DNA from: Roseiarcus sp963779095
Lineage (GTDB): Bacteria > Pseudomonadota > Alphaproteobacteria > Rhizobiales > Beijerinckiaceae
Direction: 5' to 3'
Assembly (NCBI GenBank): GCA_963779095.1
Contig: CAVZWU010000016.1
Coordinates: 1 to 64,000, forward strand
Length of the DNA: 64,000 nt
Shown: in pieces, positions 9,161 to 19,229 of the stretch
How positions within the stretch are numbered: position 1 is the first letter of the stretch
How the letters are laid out: every line of letters starts with the position of its first letter
The notes under the pieces: generated by a model
The model's database searches: none
Told to the model about the DNA's origin: nothing
Seen by the model: only the letters and a program-made list of their open reading frames with translations
Made by a program: the position numbers and the translations under genes

Positions 9161-10696
9161 GTGAAAACCCCGCGCCGTCTCAAAGACGCTGATGGCGAAC
9201 AGCGCGGGGCGCTTTGGCGCGGGCCTCCGATCGAGCCTGGCGTCGAGGATGGATTTGACGGAGCCATAGGTCCTGGCGCCGATCTCGATAGCGCGCTCGG
9301 CAGCGGCCTCGACGCGCGCAGCGCCGAAAGAGCCGGCGAGACGCACGATGCCGAGACAGGCGCGGTAGCCCTGCTCGGGATGGGGCCGGGCCTCGAGGAT
9401 CTACTCGCAGAGCGCCGCGGTCGCTGGGCCGATCTTGCGGGCGTCGTCCCGGATGCGCTCGATCGTCCAGCCGGCGTAGCGCCGATGGCTGGAGGGCATG
9501 TGCTCGGGAACGGTCGTGTGCTTTCGGTTCCCGCTCCCGCGCAGATGAACGGCGATGTGCTCGCCCTTATGGAAAATCTCGACGCCGCGGGCGGTCAGCC
9601 GCGCCTCGACCTTGGCGCGGGCGAAGCGGTAGGGACAGAATAATAGTGGGCGTCGATGTCGACGTGATAGTCGACGCCGACCCGGCGCACGCGCCACTCG
9701 CTGTATTCGTAAGGCTCGTCCGGCAGCGCCTTGAGCGCCGGGCGATCGATCTCCTCGAGCAATTGGCGGCGGGTGACGCCGAGCCTCCGGAGGGTCTGTT
9801 TTTCGTTGAGCTGGGTCATAAGCTCGCCGAGCGCGGCGTCGACGTCAGCGAGACTGGTGAACATCCGGCGCCTGAGCCTGCCGAGCAGCCACCGCTCGAC
9901 GATCAGGATGGCCTGTTCGACTTTCGCCTTGTCGCGCGGCTTCCTCCGCCTCGCCGGCAGGATGGCGGTTCGGTAATGGGCCGCCATCTCGGCGTAGGTC
10001 CGGTTGACCTCAGGATCGTAGAAGCTGGCCTTGACGATGGCGGTCCTGGCGTTGTCCGGCACGACGAGTTCGGGAACGCCGCCGATCGCCTCGAAGGCGC
10101 GCACATGGGCGTCGATCCAGTCGGGCAGCGCCTGCGTCCAGGTCGCCTTGGCGAAGGTGAAGCTCGATGCCCCCAGCACGGCGACGAAGATCTGCGCCAT
10201 GCGGATTTCGCCGGTGAGCCGATCGATGACGACCGGGAACGCCGTCGCCGGCGTAATCGACAAACAGCCGCTCGCCGGCGGCGTGCGTCTGGCGCATCGT
10301 CACCGACAGCGTCTTCTCGAAGGATCGATAAAGCTCGCAGAACCGCGAGTAGCTGTAGCCGCCCGGGTTCGCTGCGATGTATTCGTCCCACAGGATCAAC
10401 AGGGTGACGTGCTCGCGCTTCAGTTCGCGATGCACGCCGGCCCAGTCTGGCTCCGCGATCCGCCGATGGCCGCGCTTGCTGCGCCGGCTGGCGTAGAGCG
10501 CCGCCTCCAGCGCCTCGTCGTTCATGCTCTCCGGCAAGGGCCAGGACAGCCCTGCGCCGTCCGCCCGCCTCAACGTCTCCCGCACCGTCGAGCGGGCCAT
10601 GTTAAGCCGCCGCGCGATCTCGTGCGTCGATACGCCGGAAACCTTCAGCCGAATAATCTCGCGCGCATCGCGCATTCCAATCCGCTCCGCTGGCAT
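9161..10696 (-). pseudogene. istA: IS21 family IstA transposase, decayed
   Basis: The gene begins MPAERIGMRDAREIIRLK with an HTH that recognises IS21 ends, followed by the rve core. It is broken by a frameshift near 10235 (GDGVP to VVIDRL), a second near 9640 (YYSVP to YRFARAK), and an in-frame TAG near 9401 (LCE-stop-ILEARP). The C-terminal end is cut by the IS3 element at about 9160, so no istB remains. The full span is close to the usual 500-520 residues, so the losses are point changes rather than large deletions. Confidence 0.85.
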
Positions 10697-10777
10697 CGAT
10701 CCTCCTTTGGGGTTGCCAAAGGGGCGACCTGATCAGGCCAACGGCGGCGCCCGCCAATCCACGGATGACCCCGGGCG

Positions 10778-10885
10778 GGATCATTCCGTTATGGGGGGCG
10801 AGATCATCTCGGAATTGGGGGCCGGCATCATTCCGTTACGAGGGGCGGCATCATCCAGGAATTGGGGGGCGGCTTCCTCCGGAAT
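10778..10885. repeat. IS21-type multiple terminal repeats
   Basis: Short direct repeats lie just upstream of the istA start: ATCATTCCGTTA at 10780-10791 and 10827-10838, and GGAATTGGGG at 10811-10820 and 10858-10867. Repeated subterminal boxes of this kind are the IstA binding sites at IS21 ends. They mark the outer (istA-proximal) end of the decayed IS21. Confidence 0.65.
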
Positions 10886-10889
10886 GCCT

Positions 10890-11246
10890 GAGGGTTCAAA
10901 TCGGTCCCGCTGCCAAAGGGCCTTCCGCGTGGATGATGCGGGACCTATTTGAAGCCGGATTGAACGAAGCTGCGGGGTCGTTAGCCCCGACCTATGGGCG
11001 TTGGTCGTTCGTGAGGTGCGTTGAGCGCGGCGCTCGCGGCGGGCGGCGCGGGCGTGGGCGACACTCTTGAGAAGGTTCGGAGCGCGAGAGTCGCGAAGCG
11101 TGGATACTCGACGACGATCTTTGCTGGGTCTATGGGCCGACATTGTCGTCGGTGGTCAACGATGCGCGAGCTTGCCGACGTGCGACGCTGGATCGCGCGC
11201 ATGTCAACACTGGTTGGACGCGAAGACACAGTTGGCGAGCTTGGCG
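10890..11246. other. Non-coding stretch between IS21 end and IS91
   Basis: About 350 bp without a gene I can recognise. It is downstream of the IS91 transposase stop, so at least part of it should be the IS91 3' end holding the replication origin; I could not identify the exact terminal tetranucleotide. Confidence 0.4.
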
Positions 11247-12437
11247 TCATGAGCTGTCACATCGTGGCTTGGGCCGTGTGGGCGAACGGGGCGACCGTGA
11301 ATCGACGTCGACCATGCGACCGCCGCAACATGGGCAGATGTCGAGACGCTTGCCGGTCAGCAGCGCGCAGCGTTCGCGATAGTCTTTGGGTTTGATGCGT
11401 GGATCGGGATTGGGAACGTCTAGGGCGACGCGGATGCGAGTGAGCTTTCGTACGCAGCACGAGTTGGCGAGGAAGCCGAAGTGGCGAATGCGCCGAAAGC
11501 CCTTGGGCAAGACGTGCATGAGAAAGCGGCGCATGAACTCGTTGGCGTCCAACGTCATCGCCTTGGACTTGTTTTGGGCGCGATAATCCTTCCACCGAAA
11601 GCTGACGCGGCCATTCTGGCAATCGAGAAGACGGCCGTTGGCGATGGCGACGCGATGCGTGTAGCGACCGAGATAATCGAGGATCTGGGAGGGGCCGGCG
11701 AAAGGACGTTTGGCAAAGACTACCCAGGGGATATTCGTCAGCGGTTTGAGATATTGCGCGAACTCGGCGGGGTCGTGCAGTCGTGCGCGTTCGCCGTGAA
11801 ACGTCATGCCGCCGGCGGCGAACGCCGTTTGCAGACGTTCGAGAAACAGGCGACGATAGCAGCGCGAGAGAACATGAACGGGGAGAAAGAAGTTCGGCTT
11901 GCATGCGACCCAGCGCCCGTCCGGTCCGAGGCCGCCGCCCGGTACGATGCAGTGAACATGGGGATGATGGGTAAGGGTCTGCCCCCATGTGTGCAGGATC
12001 GCGATCATGCCGGTCTCGGCGCCGAGATATTTTGGGTCGGCAGCGATGACGCGGATTGTCTCGGCCGCCGCCTTGAACAGGATGTCGTAGACGAGCGCCT
12101 TGTTCTGGAGAGCGATCGCGGCGATTGGCGACGGCAAGGTGAAGACGACGTGGAAATAGGCGACGGGTAGCAGCTCCGTTCGACGGTTGGCCAGCCATTG
12201 GAGGCGCGCCAGGCCCTGACACTTTGGGCAGTGTCTATCGCGACAGGAATTGTAGGCGACGCGGATCTCGCCGCAATCCTCGCACCGCTCGACATGACCG
12301 CCGAGCGCCGACGTTCGGCATGCCTCAATCGCGGCCATGACCTTGCGTTGATCGAGGGAGAGCCGGTTGCCCTGCGCAGCTCGAAACGTGTCGCCGTGGC
12401 GGCGGAAAATGTCCGCCACCTCCAGCTTCGAGCGCAT
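11247..12437 (-). CDS. IS91 family transposase (Y2-type HUH enzyme)
   Basis: The 396-residue protein should drive rolling-circle transposition. It has the N-terminal zinc region (CEDCGE...CRDRHCPKCQG), the HUH motif in HHPHVHCIVPGGGL, and the transposase core around FLGRYTHRVAIANGRL. A second Cys cluster lies near the C-terminus (CPCCGGRM). The gene follows the tyrosine recombinase gene by 9 bp on the same strand, as in the IS91 subgroup that carries a companion recombinase. No frameshift is visible, so the element may be active. Confidence 0.9.
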   Translation of the reverse strand: MRSKLEVADIFRRHGDTFRAAQGNRLSLDQRKVMAAIEACRTSALGGHVERCEDCGEIRVAYNSCRDRHCPKCQGLARLQWLANRRTELLPVAYFHVVFTLPSPIAAIALQNKALVYDILFKAAAETIRVIAADPKYLGAETGMIAILHTWGQTLTHHPHVHCIVPGGGLGPDGRWVACKPNFFLPVHVLSRCYRRLFLERLQTAFAAGGMTFHGERARLHDPAEFAQYLKPLTNIPWVVFAKRPFAGPSQILDYLGRYTHRVAIANGRLLDCQNGRVSFRWKDYRAQNKSKAMTLDANEFMRRFLMHVLPKGFRRIRHFGFLANSCCVRKLTRIRVALDVPNPDPRIKPKDYRERCALLTGKRLDICPCCGGRMVDVDSRSPRSPTRPKPRCDSS

Positions 12438-12446
12438 GCGCGCCGG

Positions 12447-13307
12447 CTATTCAGGCGGGATCAACTGGCATGAGAGTCGATCGAAGGGGCACGGCGTACT
12501 GGCGATCAGGTTCGTGGCGACATGTGCATAGCGCGTCGTCGAAGACAGGTCGGCATGGCCGAGCAACGCCTGAATGATACGAATGTCGACGCCAGCCTCC
12601 AGGAGATGGGTGGCGAAACTGTGCCGCAACGTATGCGCGGTGACGGGCTTGTCGATCCTGGCTTGCTTTCGCGCCCTGCGGCAAGCGTCCTGCAAGGCGC
12701 CCGTGCTCACATGATTGCCGGGTTCCTGGCCTTGGAACAGCCAGACACTTGGTCGCGCTCGCCGCCAATAGGTGCGGAGAATGTAGAGAAGGCGCGGCGA
12801 TAACATGGCGTATCGTTCCTTGCCGCCTTTGCCCATCTCGATGTGGAGCAACATCCGCGTGCTGTCGATAGAGGCGATTCTCAGACGGGTGACTTCCTTG
12901 ACCCGCAAGCCTGCAGCATAAGCAGTGGTCAGCGCGATACGATTGCGCAATCCCTCAACCGCTTCCAGAAAGCGTACGACTTCCTCGGCATTCAGGACCG
13001 CCGGAAGCTTCTCAGGCTCTCTGCCGAAAACGATCCGTTCGAAGGCTTCCTTCTGTCCCAGGGTAACGCCATAGAAGAACCGCAAGGCGCATGCGACTTG
13101 GTTGATGTGCGACCACGAATGGTTCTTTGCGACGAGATGCAGTTGGTAGGCGCGGACTTCCTCCATGCCGAGACGATCTGGGGATGAGTCAAAATGGCGG
13201 CTGAACCTCGCGACCGCGTAGATGTATGATTGCTGCGTCGCCCGCGAAAGGTTGCGGATCATCATGTCTTCGATCATGCGCTGGCGAAGAGGGCTCGTGG
13301 TGGCCAT
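12447..13307 (-). CDS. Tyrosine recombinase accompanying IS91
   Basis: This 286-residue phage-integrase family protein has an N-terminal SAM-like DNA-binding domain (MIRNLSRATQQSYIYAV) and a C-terminal catalytic domain. The catalytic residues are visible as Arg in AAGLRVKEV, Lys in GKGGKERY, HxLR in TAHTLRHSFATHLLEAG, His in LLGHADLSST, and Tyr in TRYAHV. It is immediately upstream of the IS91 transposase, in the position of the integrase-like gene found in some IS91 relatives; its exact role in their movement is not established from sequence. Confidence 0.9.
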   Translation of the reverse strand: MATTSPLRQRMIEDMMIRNLSRATQQSYIYAVARFSRHFDSSPDRLGMEEVRAYQLHLVAKNHSWSHINQVACALRFFYGVTLGQKEAFERIVFGREPEKLPAVLNAEEVVRFLEAVEGLRNRIALTTAYAAGLRVKEVTRLRIASIDSTRMLLHIEMGKGGKERYAMLSPRLLYILRTYWRRARPSVWLFQGQEPGNHVSTGALQDACRRARKQARIDKPVTAHTLRHSFATHLLEAGVDIRIIQALLGHADLSSTTRYAHVATNLIASTPCPFDRLSCQLIPPE

Positions 13308-13323
13308 CGGGGGCCTCCTGTCA

Positions 13324-13357
13324 TGAGAGGGGTGGATGTGACGATCACATCCTCTCA
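13324..13357. repeat. Hairpin at the IS91 upstream end
   Basis: An imperfect inverted repeat: TGAGA...GGATGTGA, loop CGA, TCACATCC...TCTCA. It lies just upstream of the recombinase gene start, where the terminal hairpin (ter-like end) of an IS91-type element would sit. The assignment is inferred from position and structure. Confidence 0.5.
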
Positions 13358-13483
13358 GACGGGAGGCTTCACCTCAGCCCCTTTCCTCCTGCGCCGAAGG
13401 AGCGGGTTCGTTCAATCAGCACTCCGAGTCGTCGTCTTGGAAAGGAGTCCACGGCGTCGCCCTTCGCTTAATTCGCAATACTG

Positions 13484-13681
13484 CTAGATGCGGTAGAGGC
13501 GCTCGGCGTTGACGCTGAGGAGCCGCGCGGCCTCGTCCGGAGAGAAGTCGGCTATAATCAACTCAAAAGCTCCCACGAGCGCTCGATAGGTCGAGTAGAG
13601 CCGGTCGACCGGAAAGTTGCTGGCGAACATGCAGCGGTTGACGCCAAAGTTTTCGACAACCTTGAGGACAAGCAGCCGCAT
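13484..13681 (-). pseudogene. Amidohydrolase, C-terminal fragment
   Basis: The last 60 or so residues of an amidohydrolase_2 (TIM-barrel metal hydrolase) remain, with the diagnostic MFASNFPVDRL block (metal-binding Asp of the family) and the C-terminal helix AARLLSVNAERLYRI. The N-terminal barrel is replaced by an IS110 fragment from about 13690. It follows the sugar ABC operon on the same strand, so it may once have been the operon's catabolic enzyme, but the link is interrupted by IS debris. Confidence 0.7.
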
Positions 13682-13689
13682 CGTCGCAA

Positions 13690-14112
13690 GCGTCCAGCCG
13701 CCCCATCAGCCGGCGGGCCGTTTCGTCCTTCTGCGCCAGCTTTGCGATCGTTCGGTCGAGCCGCGCTATCGCTTCGTCTAGGGTGCGCAATTGCACCACC
13801 AGCGGCGCCAGCGCCTCGCACACTTCAAACGGAATTGTTTCGTCATAGGCCTCAAACAGCTCAGCCAGTTCGCATGCGTGTCTGGGCCCCTGCGCCGCGA
13901 TCACCCCGATCTCGGTCAAGTGGCCGCGCAGCCCATTGAGAAGCTGCGTGGGTTGCGTGACCAGCATCTCGCGCGTCTTGTGACGCATTAGCGCCGCCTG
14001 GTTCCATGAGCGAGCGCACGGCGACACATCGCATCGAAGGCCGAGTCACAGCCTCGCCGATCGCCTCCGCATCCACCGCGTCGTTCTTCTGTCGGCGAAT
14101 ATAGGGCTTCAC
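13690..14112 (-). pseudogene. IS110 family transposase fragment
   Basis: A central piece of an IS110 transposase contains MKPYIRRQKNDAVDAEAIGEA, MRHKTREMLVTQPTQ, and the coiled segment LDEAIARLDRTIAKLAQ. It is clearly related to, but not the same as, the intact copy at 54226. A frameshift lies near 14025. The N-terminal catalytic Asp region and the C-terminal Ser domain are both missing, so it is inactive. Confidence 0.82.
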
Positions 14113-14159
14113 TTGCGCCTGCCATAATCCTTGGTCCGTCCTTTGCGGTCTGGACCGAG

Positions 14160-14246
14160 ATCTCCATTACAGGAGCCATCGCCTGACCCCGCCTCTCGGA
14201 AAAACGCGCTTCTTCGCCACGGCTTTTCCTTAACTTAACGGTGCCC
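14160..14246. mobile_element. IS6-family end remnant
   Basis: Read on the minus strand the segment is GGGCACCGTTAAGTTAAGG followed by a stretch ending CGCGTTTTTCCGAGAGG. It aligns with the right end of the intact IS6 element at 37840-37916 (GGGGTACCGTCAAGTTAGG ... CGATTTTTCTGAGAGG). No transposase sequence accompanies it, so it is a solo end left by deletion. Confidence 0.6.
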
Positions 14247-14320
14247 TCCTGCCTCATACAATGTGACCTCTCACAGCAGTTTGATGACCGAAGCTAACAT
14301 TCGCCTTCGCCGCTCTCGGC

Positions 14321-15280
14321 TCATTTCACGATCGGTATCTTCGAGCGATCGATGGTGATCGCGACGGCACCGATCAGCACCGCGCCGAAAACAATATTTT
14401 GCGCAAAAATGTCCACGCCGAGAAACGTCATGCCAATTCGCACGACAGAAATGATCAACGCGCCGACGAGCGTGCGCCAGATGCTGCCGACACCTCCGGT
14501 GATCGCGGTTCCCCCGACGACGACGGCGGCAATCGAAGGCAGCAGGAGCTCGGAGGCGAGCGTCGGCGATCCGCTGGCCAAGCGGCCGGCGAGTATGATC
14601 CCGGCCAGCGCAGCAAAACCCGCTGAAAGAGCAAAAGCAAGGATCTTCTGGCGACTTACCTTCACGCCAGAGGCGTAGGCCGCAGGCTCGCCGGCCCCAA
14701 TCGCAGCGCTGTAGCGGCCGAACCGTGTATGGGCTTGCAATACATGGGCGACAACCAGCACGATGAGGCCAACGTCAACGACATTCGGCACGCCAAGCGC
14801 ATTGCCGGTAATCCAATTCTGATAGGCGCGCCCGGAATCGTCGAGCGTGATCGAGCGCTCCTTGGAAATCACCAAGGCGGCGCTGAAGAGGACGCCACCC
14901 ATCGCGAGCGTGGCGATGAAAGACGGGATCTTCAGCCGAACGTGGACGATCCCGGATAAGAAACCGACGAGCGCGCCGATGGCGATGGCGAGCAAGAACG
15001 AGCCGTAACCGAGACGGGTCACGGTCAGCGCGACGACGACGCTCGCCAGAGAGGCCATTGATTGAATGGAAAGATCGATGCCGCCGAGCATGATGACGAA
15101 GGTGACGCCGGTCGCAAGAATGAACAGCACCGCGGTATCGCTGGCCAGATCGAGGAGCGCGCTCGGTTGCAGAAAGGTCGGCTGCGCGACGCCGACCAGG
15201 ATCACCAGAACGGCGAGCGTCGCCAGCGGCAGCCACTTGCGCAGGTCATCGGACACAACCCTCAACGCAGCCCGTTTCAT
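14321..15280 (-). CDS. Sugar ABC transporter permease 2
   Basis: The 319-residue inner-membrane permease is of the RbsC/BPD_transp_2 family, with 8-10 predicted hydrophobic helices starting at LPLATLAVLVILVGV. It carries the conserved FVIMLGGIDLSIQSM block and the glycine-rich AAVVVGGTAITGGVGSIWRT near the C-terminus. It is the last gene of a minus-strand operon, about 8 bp after the ATPase, and pairs with a second, different permease at 16812. Two unlike permeases imply a heterodimeric channel. The cargo is probably a pentose, sugar alcohol or similar compound; it cannot be fixed from sequence. Confidence 0.88.
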   Translation of the reverse strand: MKRAALRVVSDDLRKWLPLATLAVLVILVGVAQPTFLQPSALLDLASDTAVLFILATGVTFVIMLGGIDLSIQSMASLASVVVALTVTRLGYGSFLLAIAIGALVGFLSGIVHVRLKIPSFIATLAMGGVLFSAALVISKERSITLDDSGRAYQNWITGNALGVPNVVDVGLIVLVVAHVLQAHTRFGRYSAAIGAGEPAAYASGVKVSRQKILAFALSAGFAALAGIILAGRLASGSPTLASELLLPSIAAVVVGGTAITGGVGSIWRTLVGALIISVVRIGMTFLGVDIFAQNIVFGAVLIGAVAITIDRSKIPIVK

Positions 15281-15288
15281 TGCCGGCC

Positions 15289-16815
15289 CTAAACCATATG
15301 TCCAATGAGATCGATCTGCTGCGGCTTGCCTCCTGGGTTTGCGTCGGCGCGATGCGTGATTGCGCCGTCCCGCATGACCAAGACGCTGTGGCTCAAACCG
15401 ATTGTTTCTTCCAGAGTGTCCGAGGTCAGCACGATCGCCAAGCCTTCGGCGGTAATGGCGCGAATCAGCTCATAGACTTCCTCCTTGGCGCCGACATCCA
15501 ACCCGCGGGTCGGGTGATCGAGAATGAGAAATCTTCACTTTAGCGTTCAGCCATTTCGCCAACACGACCTTCTGTTGATTGCCCCCCGAGAGGTTGAGGC
15601 AGAGCGTATGGATATTAGGCGTGCAAATCTTCAACCGATCGATCCAAGTTTTCGCTCGCCGCCGCTCTTCGCGCGCATCGATCAGGCCGTAGCGCGTCAG
15701 ACTGGCGAGATCCGCCAAAGTGATATTGGCCGAAACGGGCAGGAAGAGCACAAGGCCTTCGACGCGCCGCTCGCGCGGGACATAGCCGATGCCGAGATCG
15801 GCGGCTTCGGCGGGCGTCGTCAGCGTCACCTCGCGATCGCCGATCTTGAACCTGCCGCCGTCATGCGGAGCAAACCCCGCGAGCGTGCGCGTCAGCTCCT
15901 CGCGGCCCGACCCGATGACGCCCGCGATTCCCAATATTTCCCCGGCACGGAGCTTGAAACCGACATCCCTGTAAGCCTTGCCCAGCGAGAGCCCTTCGAC
16001 CTCGGCCAACACCCGCGCCTGGAATGGCTTCTGCAAGGGCTCGCGATAATAGTCCGACTGCAAGCTGCGACCGACCATGAGCCGATGCAGCATCGCGACA
16101 TCGGCGTCGGCCGTCATGAGATCGGCGACGACCGCGCCATCTTTCATGACGTAGACGCGGTCGGCGAGTTCCAGCACCTCGTCGAGCCGATGGGAGACGA
16201 AGACAAAGGATGCGCGCGATTTCAGCGCTCGCACCCGGGCGAATAGAATGTCGATTTCCGCGCGTTCGAGCACCGACGTCGGTTCGTCGAGCAGGATCAC
16301 GAGATGGCCGGCGGCGTGTTCCTCGAGCGTCAGCGCCTTGGCGAGCTCCACCATCTGCCGGGCGGCGAAGCTGAGATTGTCCGCGCGCGTGCGCGGATCG
16401 ACGTTGACCTTGACTTTTTCAAGCTGACGCGCGGCGGCGGCGTAGAGCGCTCGCCAATCGACGAGGCCGAACCGCGTGAATTGTGCCTCGTTTCCCAGAT
16501 AGATATTTTCGCCGACTGTCAGGTTGGTCAGCAGGGATTGCTCCTGGAACACCATGCCGATGCCTTTTCGGTTGGCGTCAGCGGCGTTTTCGAGATGGGC
16601 CGGCTTGCCCGCGATGACAATCTCACCGGCGTCGGGCGGATAGACGCCACTAAAATCTTCATCAGCGTGGATTTGCCGGCGCCGTTCTCGCCGATCAATC
16701 CGACAACCTCTTCGGGCCTGATCTCGATCGAAACGTCCTTGAGCGCGTGAACGCCGGTGAAGCGTTTTTCGATCCGCGCCATCGAAACGGCCGCGTCGGC
16801 CGCGCTCGCGCTCAT
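15289..16815 (-). pseudogene. Double-domain sugar ABC ATPase (RbsA-like), two frameshifts
   Basis: The gene encodes two fused nucleotide-binding domains of about 500 residues. Domain 1 has Walker A GENGAGKST and Walker B VILLDEPTS; domain 2 has the signature LSGGNQQKVVLAKWL. One base is missing near 16650 (MKIL should continue SGVYPPDAGE), and one T is extra near 15530 (KVKI should continue LILDHPTRGLDVGA). The frame between the two is open for 1.1 kb, so the errors do not rescue each other. The gene overlaps the upstream permease by 4 bp. Without it the importer would need another ATPase, unless both indels are sequencing errors. Confidence 0.85.
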
Positions 16816-17726
16816 TTGACGATCCGCATCAGCTTGCGATCAATCGACAGCGCGACCGCCCCGATGATCATGAGGCCCTGAAAACCAATCTGCACGCTCG
16901 GCGGCACGCCCATCAGCACCATGCCGTTCGACAATACCGAGACGATCAGCACGCCGACGAACGTCTGCAATACGCCGCCCTGCCCGCCCGAAAGCGACGT
17001 TCCCCCGACGACGACCGCGGTAACCGTGATGAACAAGCGTCCGTTGCCGATCTCAGCATTGCCGAGGCCGAGCTGCGCGGCCGCGAGGATGCCGCCGACC
17101 GCGTAGAAGACTCCGGCGAGGGTGAACGTGACGACGCGAACCCGCGCCACCGGAATTCCGGACAGGGCCGCGAGCTCCTCGCCGCCGCCGAGGGCGTAAA
17201 CATAACGTCCAAAACGGGTGTAGTTCTGAATGACGAAAGCGATCGCAAGGCACGCGAGTGCCAGCCAAACGCCCCAGGGAAAGCCGATCAAGCGCTGGAT
17301 CGCCAGGCCCCGTATCCATGGGTCGTTGATCCTCGTCGCCATGCCGCCCAGCAGCGCATTGGCGACGCCGACCCCAATAAACCAAGTGCCGAGCGTCGTC
17401 ATGAACGAAGGTACCTTGAGGGCGACATGAATGACTCCGTTTGCAAACCCGACGACAGCGCCGACTACGAGGACCAAGAGCACCGCGGCGACGCCCAGAT
17501 TATTGTCGTTCATCCCATTGAGCACGGTCATCGACAGGATCACGGCGGCAAGCGTGAGCACACCCTCGACGGAGAGATCTATCGATCCCATAAGTATGAT
17601 GAAGGTCTCGCCAAGGCCGAGGACGAGGGGTATCGCCGCGTCCTGGCTCATCCGCACGAAATTTCCAAGGCTGAGGAAATTATGGTTGATGGCGGCGATG
17701 ATCGCGCACAGGAGAACGAGAACCAT
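16812..17726 (-). CDS. Sugar ABC transporter permease 1
   Basis: A 304-residue RbsC-type permease with the family motifs TFIILMGSIDLSVEG and AVVVGGTSLSGGQGGVLQT and about eight to ten hydrophobic helices. The indicated ATG at 17726 is inside the first helix. The same frame is open upstream to about 17820, with a basic, Ala/Pro-rich stretch (KRRWRAAAW) that looks like the true cytoplasmic N-terminus, but no ATG is available there, so a non-ATG start or a sequence error is likely. The stop overlaps the start of the ATPase gene by 4 bp. Confidence 0.86.
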   Translation of the reverse strand: MVLVLLCAIIAAINHNFLSLGNFVRMSQDAAIPLVLGLGETFIILMGSIDLSVEGVLTLAAVILSMTVLNGMNDNNLGVAAVLLVLVVGAVVGFANGVIHVALKVPSFMTTLGTWFIGVGVANALLGGMATRINDPWIRGLAIQRLIGFPWGVWLALACLAIAFVIQNYTRFGRYVYALGGGEELAALSGIPVARVRVVTFTLAGVFYAVGGILAAAQLGLGNAEIGNGRLFITVTAVVVGGTSLSGGQGGVLQTFVGVLIVSVLSNGMVLMGVPPSVQIGFQGLMIIGAVALSIDRKLMRIVK

Positions 17727-17898
17727 CGCCGGCGCCCAGGCCGCCGCCCGCCAGCGCCGCTTTGCCCGGGCCGGCGCGCTTGCCGGTGGCGCAAGATTAA
17801 GAGATGCGCTCAGGGGGCATGACCTTTCGGCAAATCACTTGGGGCGGCGCGCCTTCAGCCTCTTGGCTAAGGGCGCGCCCGCGCGTCGGGACGGCCAG

Positions 17899-18999
17899 CT
17901 AGTTGTACTGAATCTGTCCGGTCACGCGGCCCCAGATGTCGTTCCAGTCAACCTTGGGTTCCGCCTTGATGTTGTTGTCGTAATACGACTTGGCGTTTTC
18001 GGACGTAATGATAACTCCCTTGCCGTAGAATTCCCTATGCTCCTTGGGCTCCTTCGCCGGATCGAACGCGCCAATCTTGGCATGATAGGCGATAGAAAGG
18101 CCCATGCCGCCCTGCCAGAACGGATCCCAGGCGACCGTCCCCGCCATCTCGCCCTTGAGGATTGCTTCGACTGCGAGCTGAATGCCATCAATTCCAGTGA
18201 CCGGAACCTTGCCGGCCTTGCCGTCGCTCCGCAGCGCTTCAACCGCGGCCAGCGCCATGTCGTCATTGGCCGCCCAGATGCCGCCGATCTTGTCGCCGAA
18301 CTGAGTGAGCCAGGCATTGGTCTTCTGCAGCGCCTCGGTAGCTGACCAGTTGGCGACCTGCATGTCGAGCAGTTGAACGCTGGGATTGGCCTTCAGTGCT
18401 TCCTGCAGCCCCGCCTTTCGTTGGATCGCCGGTATGTTGGATTCGATCCCACCCAGCGCGACAATGCCGCCCTTGCCGCCCATCGCCTTGATCAGCGTTT
18501 CCGCCATCGCCTTGCCGTAGGGAACGCCATTGAACGAAATATGGGCGACGTAGTTGGGGTTGAAATCCCAGGGATGCAGGTCGTTGGGTTTGTTCCATTG
18601 GGTGACGACATATGCGCCGGCGTCCTTGACCGCCTGGACGATAGGACGGGCGTCCGGGCTGTCGTTGGGATCGACATTGAGGACGCAATTGCCGCCGGTC
18701 TTGGCGAGAATCGCCTTGATGTCGGCGATCCCCTTCTCGCTATTGCCTTCGGTGACGAGGGTCACATAGTTGGCGCCGACCGACTTGGCGAAAGCCGCAC
18801 CCCCCTTATTCCAGGTCGCATGGTAGGGGTTGGAAAGCGAGCGAATGGAATTAACGACGGTCGGATTTCCCGCGGCGAACGAAGAGCGCGTGATGATCGC
18901 CGGAAGCGCAACGACGGCGCCGACAGCCGCGGCGCTTTTGAGAAAGCGACGGCGAGGCAATGTGAGGCCCACACCACGGGACAAGTTTGTATCGACCAT
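17899..18999 (-). CDS. Sugar ABC transporter substrate-binding protein, Tat-exported
   Basis: This 366-residue periplasmic binding protein is of the Peripla_BP_4 (RbsB-like) family. The N-terminus carries a twin-arginine signal, LPRRRFLKSAAAVGAVVA, with a likely cleavage after SSFAA. The mature part has the two-lobe fold with IWAANDDMALAAVEAL and VTGIDG near the hinge. It is the first gene of the ABC operon and has a strong ribosome site, GGGAGGAA, 8 bp before the ATG. Tat export suggests folding before export, known for several alphaproteobacterial sugar or polyol binders. Confidence 0.9.
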   Translation of the reverse strand: MVDTNLSRGVGLTLPRRRFLKSAAAVGAVVALPAIITRSSFAAGNPTVVNSIRSLSNPYHATWNKGGAAFAKSVGANYVTLVTEGNSEKGIADIKAILAKTGGNCVLNVDPNDSPDARPIVQAVKDAGAYVVTQWNKPNDLHPWDFNPNYVAHISFNGVPYGKAMAETLIKAMGGKGGIVALGGIESNIPAIQRKAGLQEALKANPSVQLLDMQVANWSATEALQKTNAWLTQFGDKIGGIWAANDDMALAAVEALRSDGKAGKVPVTGIDGIQLAVEAILKGEMAGTVAWDPFWQGGMGLSIAYHAKIGAFDPAKEPKEHREFYGKGVIITSENAKSYYDNNIKAEPKVDWNDIWGRVTGQIQYN

Positions 19000-19229
19000 C
19001 TTACGTTCCTCCCAAGGTGCAACAACGCGGCCCGCGTTGCTGACGTTCGATCTTTTGTTTTGCGGTTCGGGTACACCTTATCAAAATTGTCGTTCTCGTG
19101 CGGCGACGACAAAATTCGATGGCGCGCGACCCGTCTTCTCCAGTCTAAGCTCGAAACAGCAGTGCTGACCGGCATGTCGACGAAGCGCGTTGGCCGCGTC
19201 CAGCACTGCACGACTGGCGATTGCTGTCA

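Noticed and set aside
10778..10885. CRISPR-like array
   Set aside because: The repeats are short, imperfect and unevenly spaced, and they sit at an IS21 end where binding-site repeats are expected.
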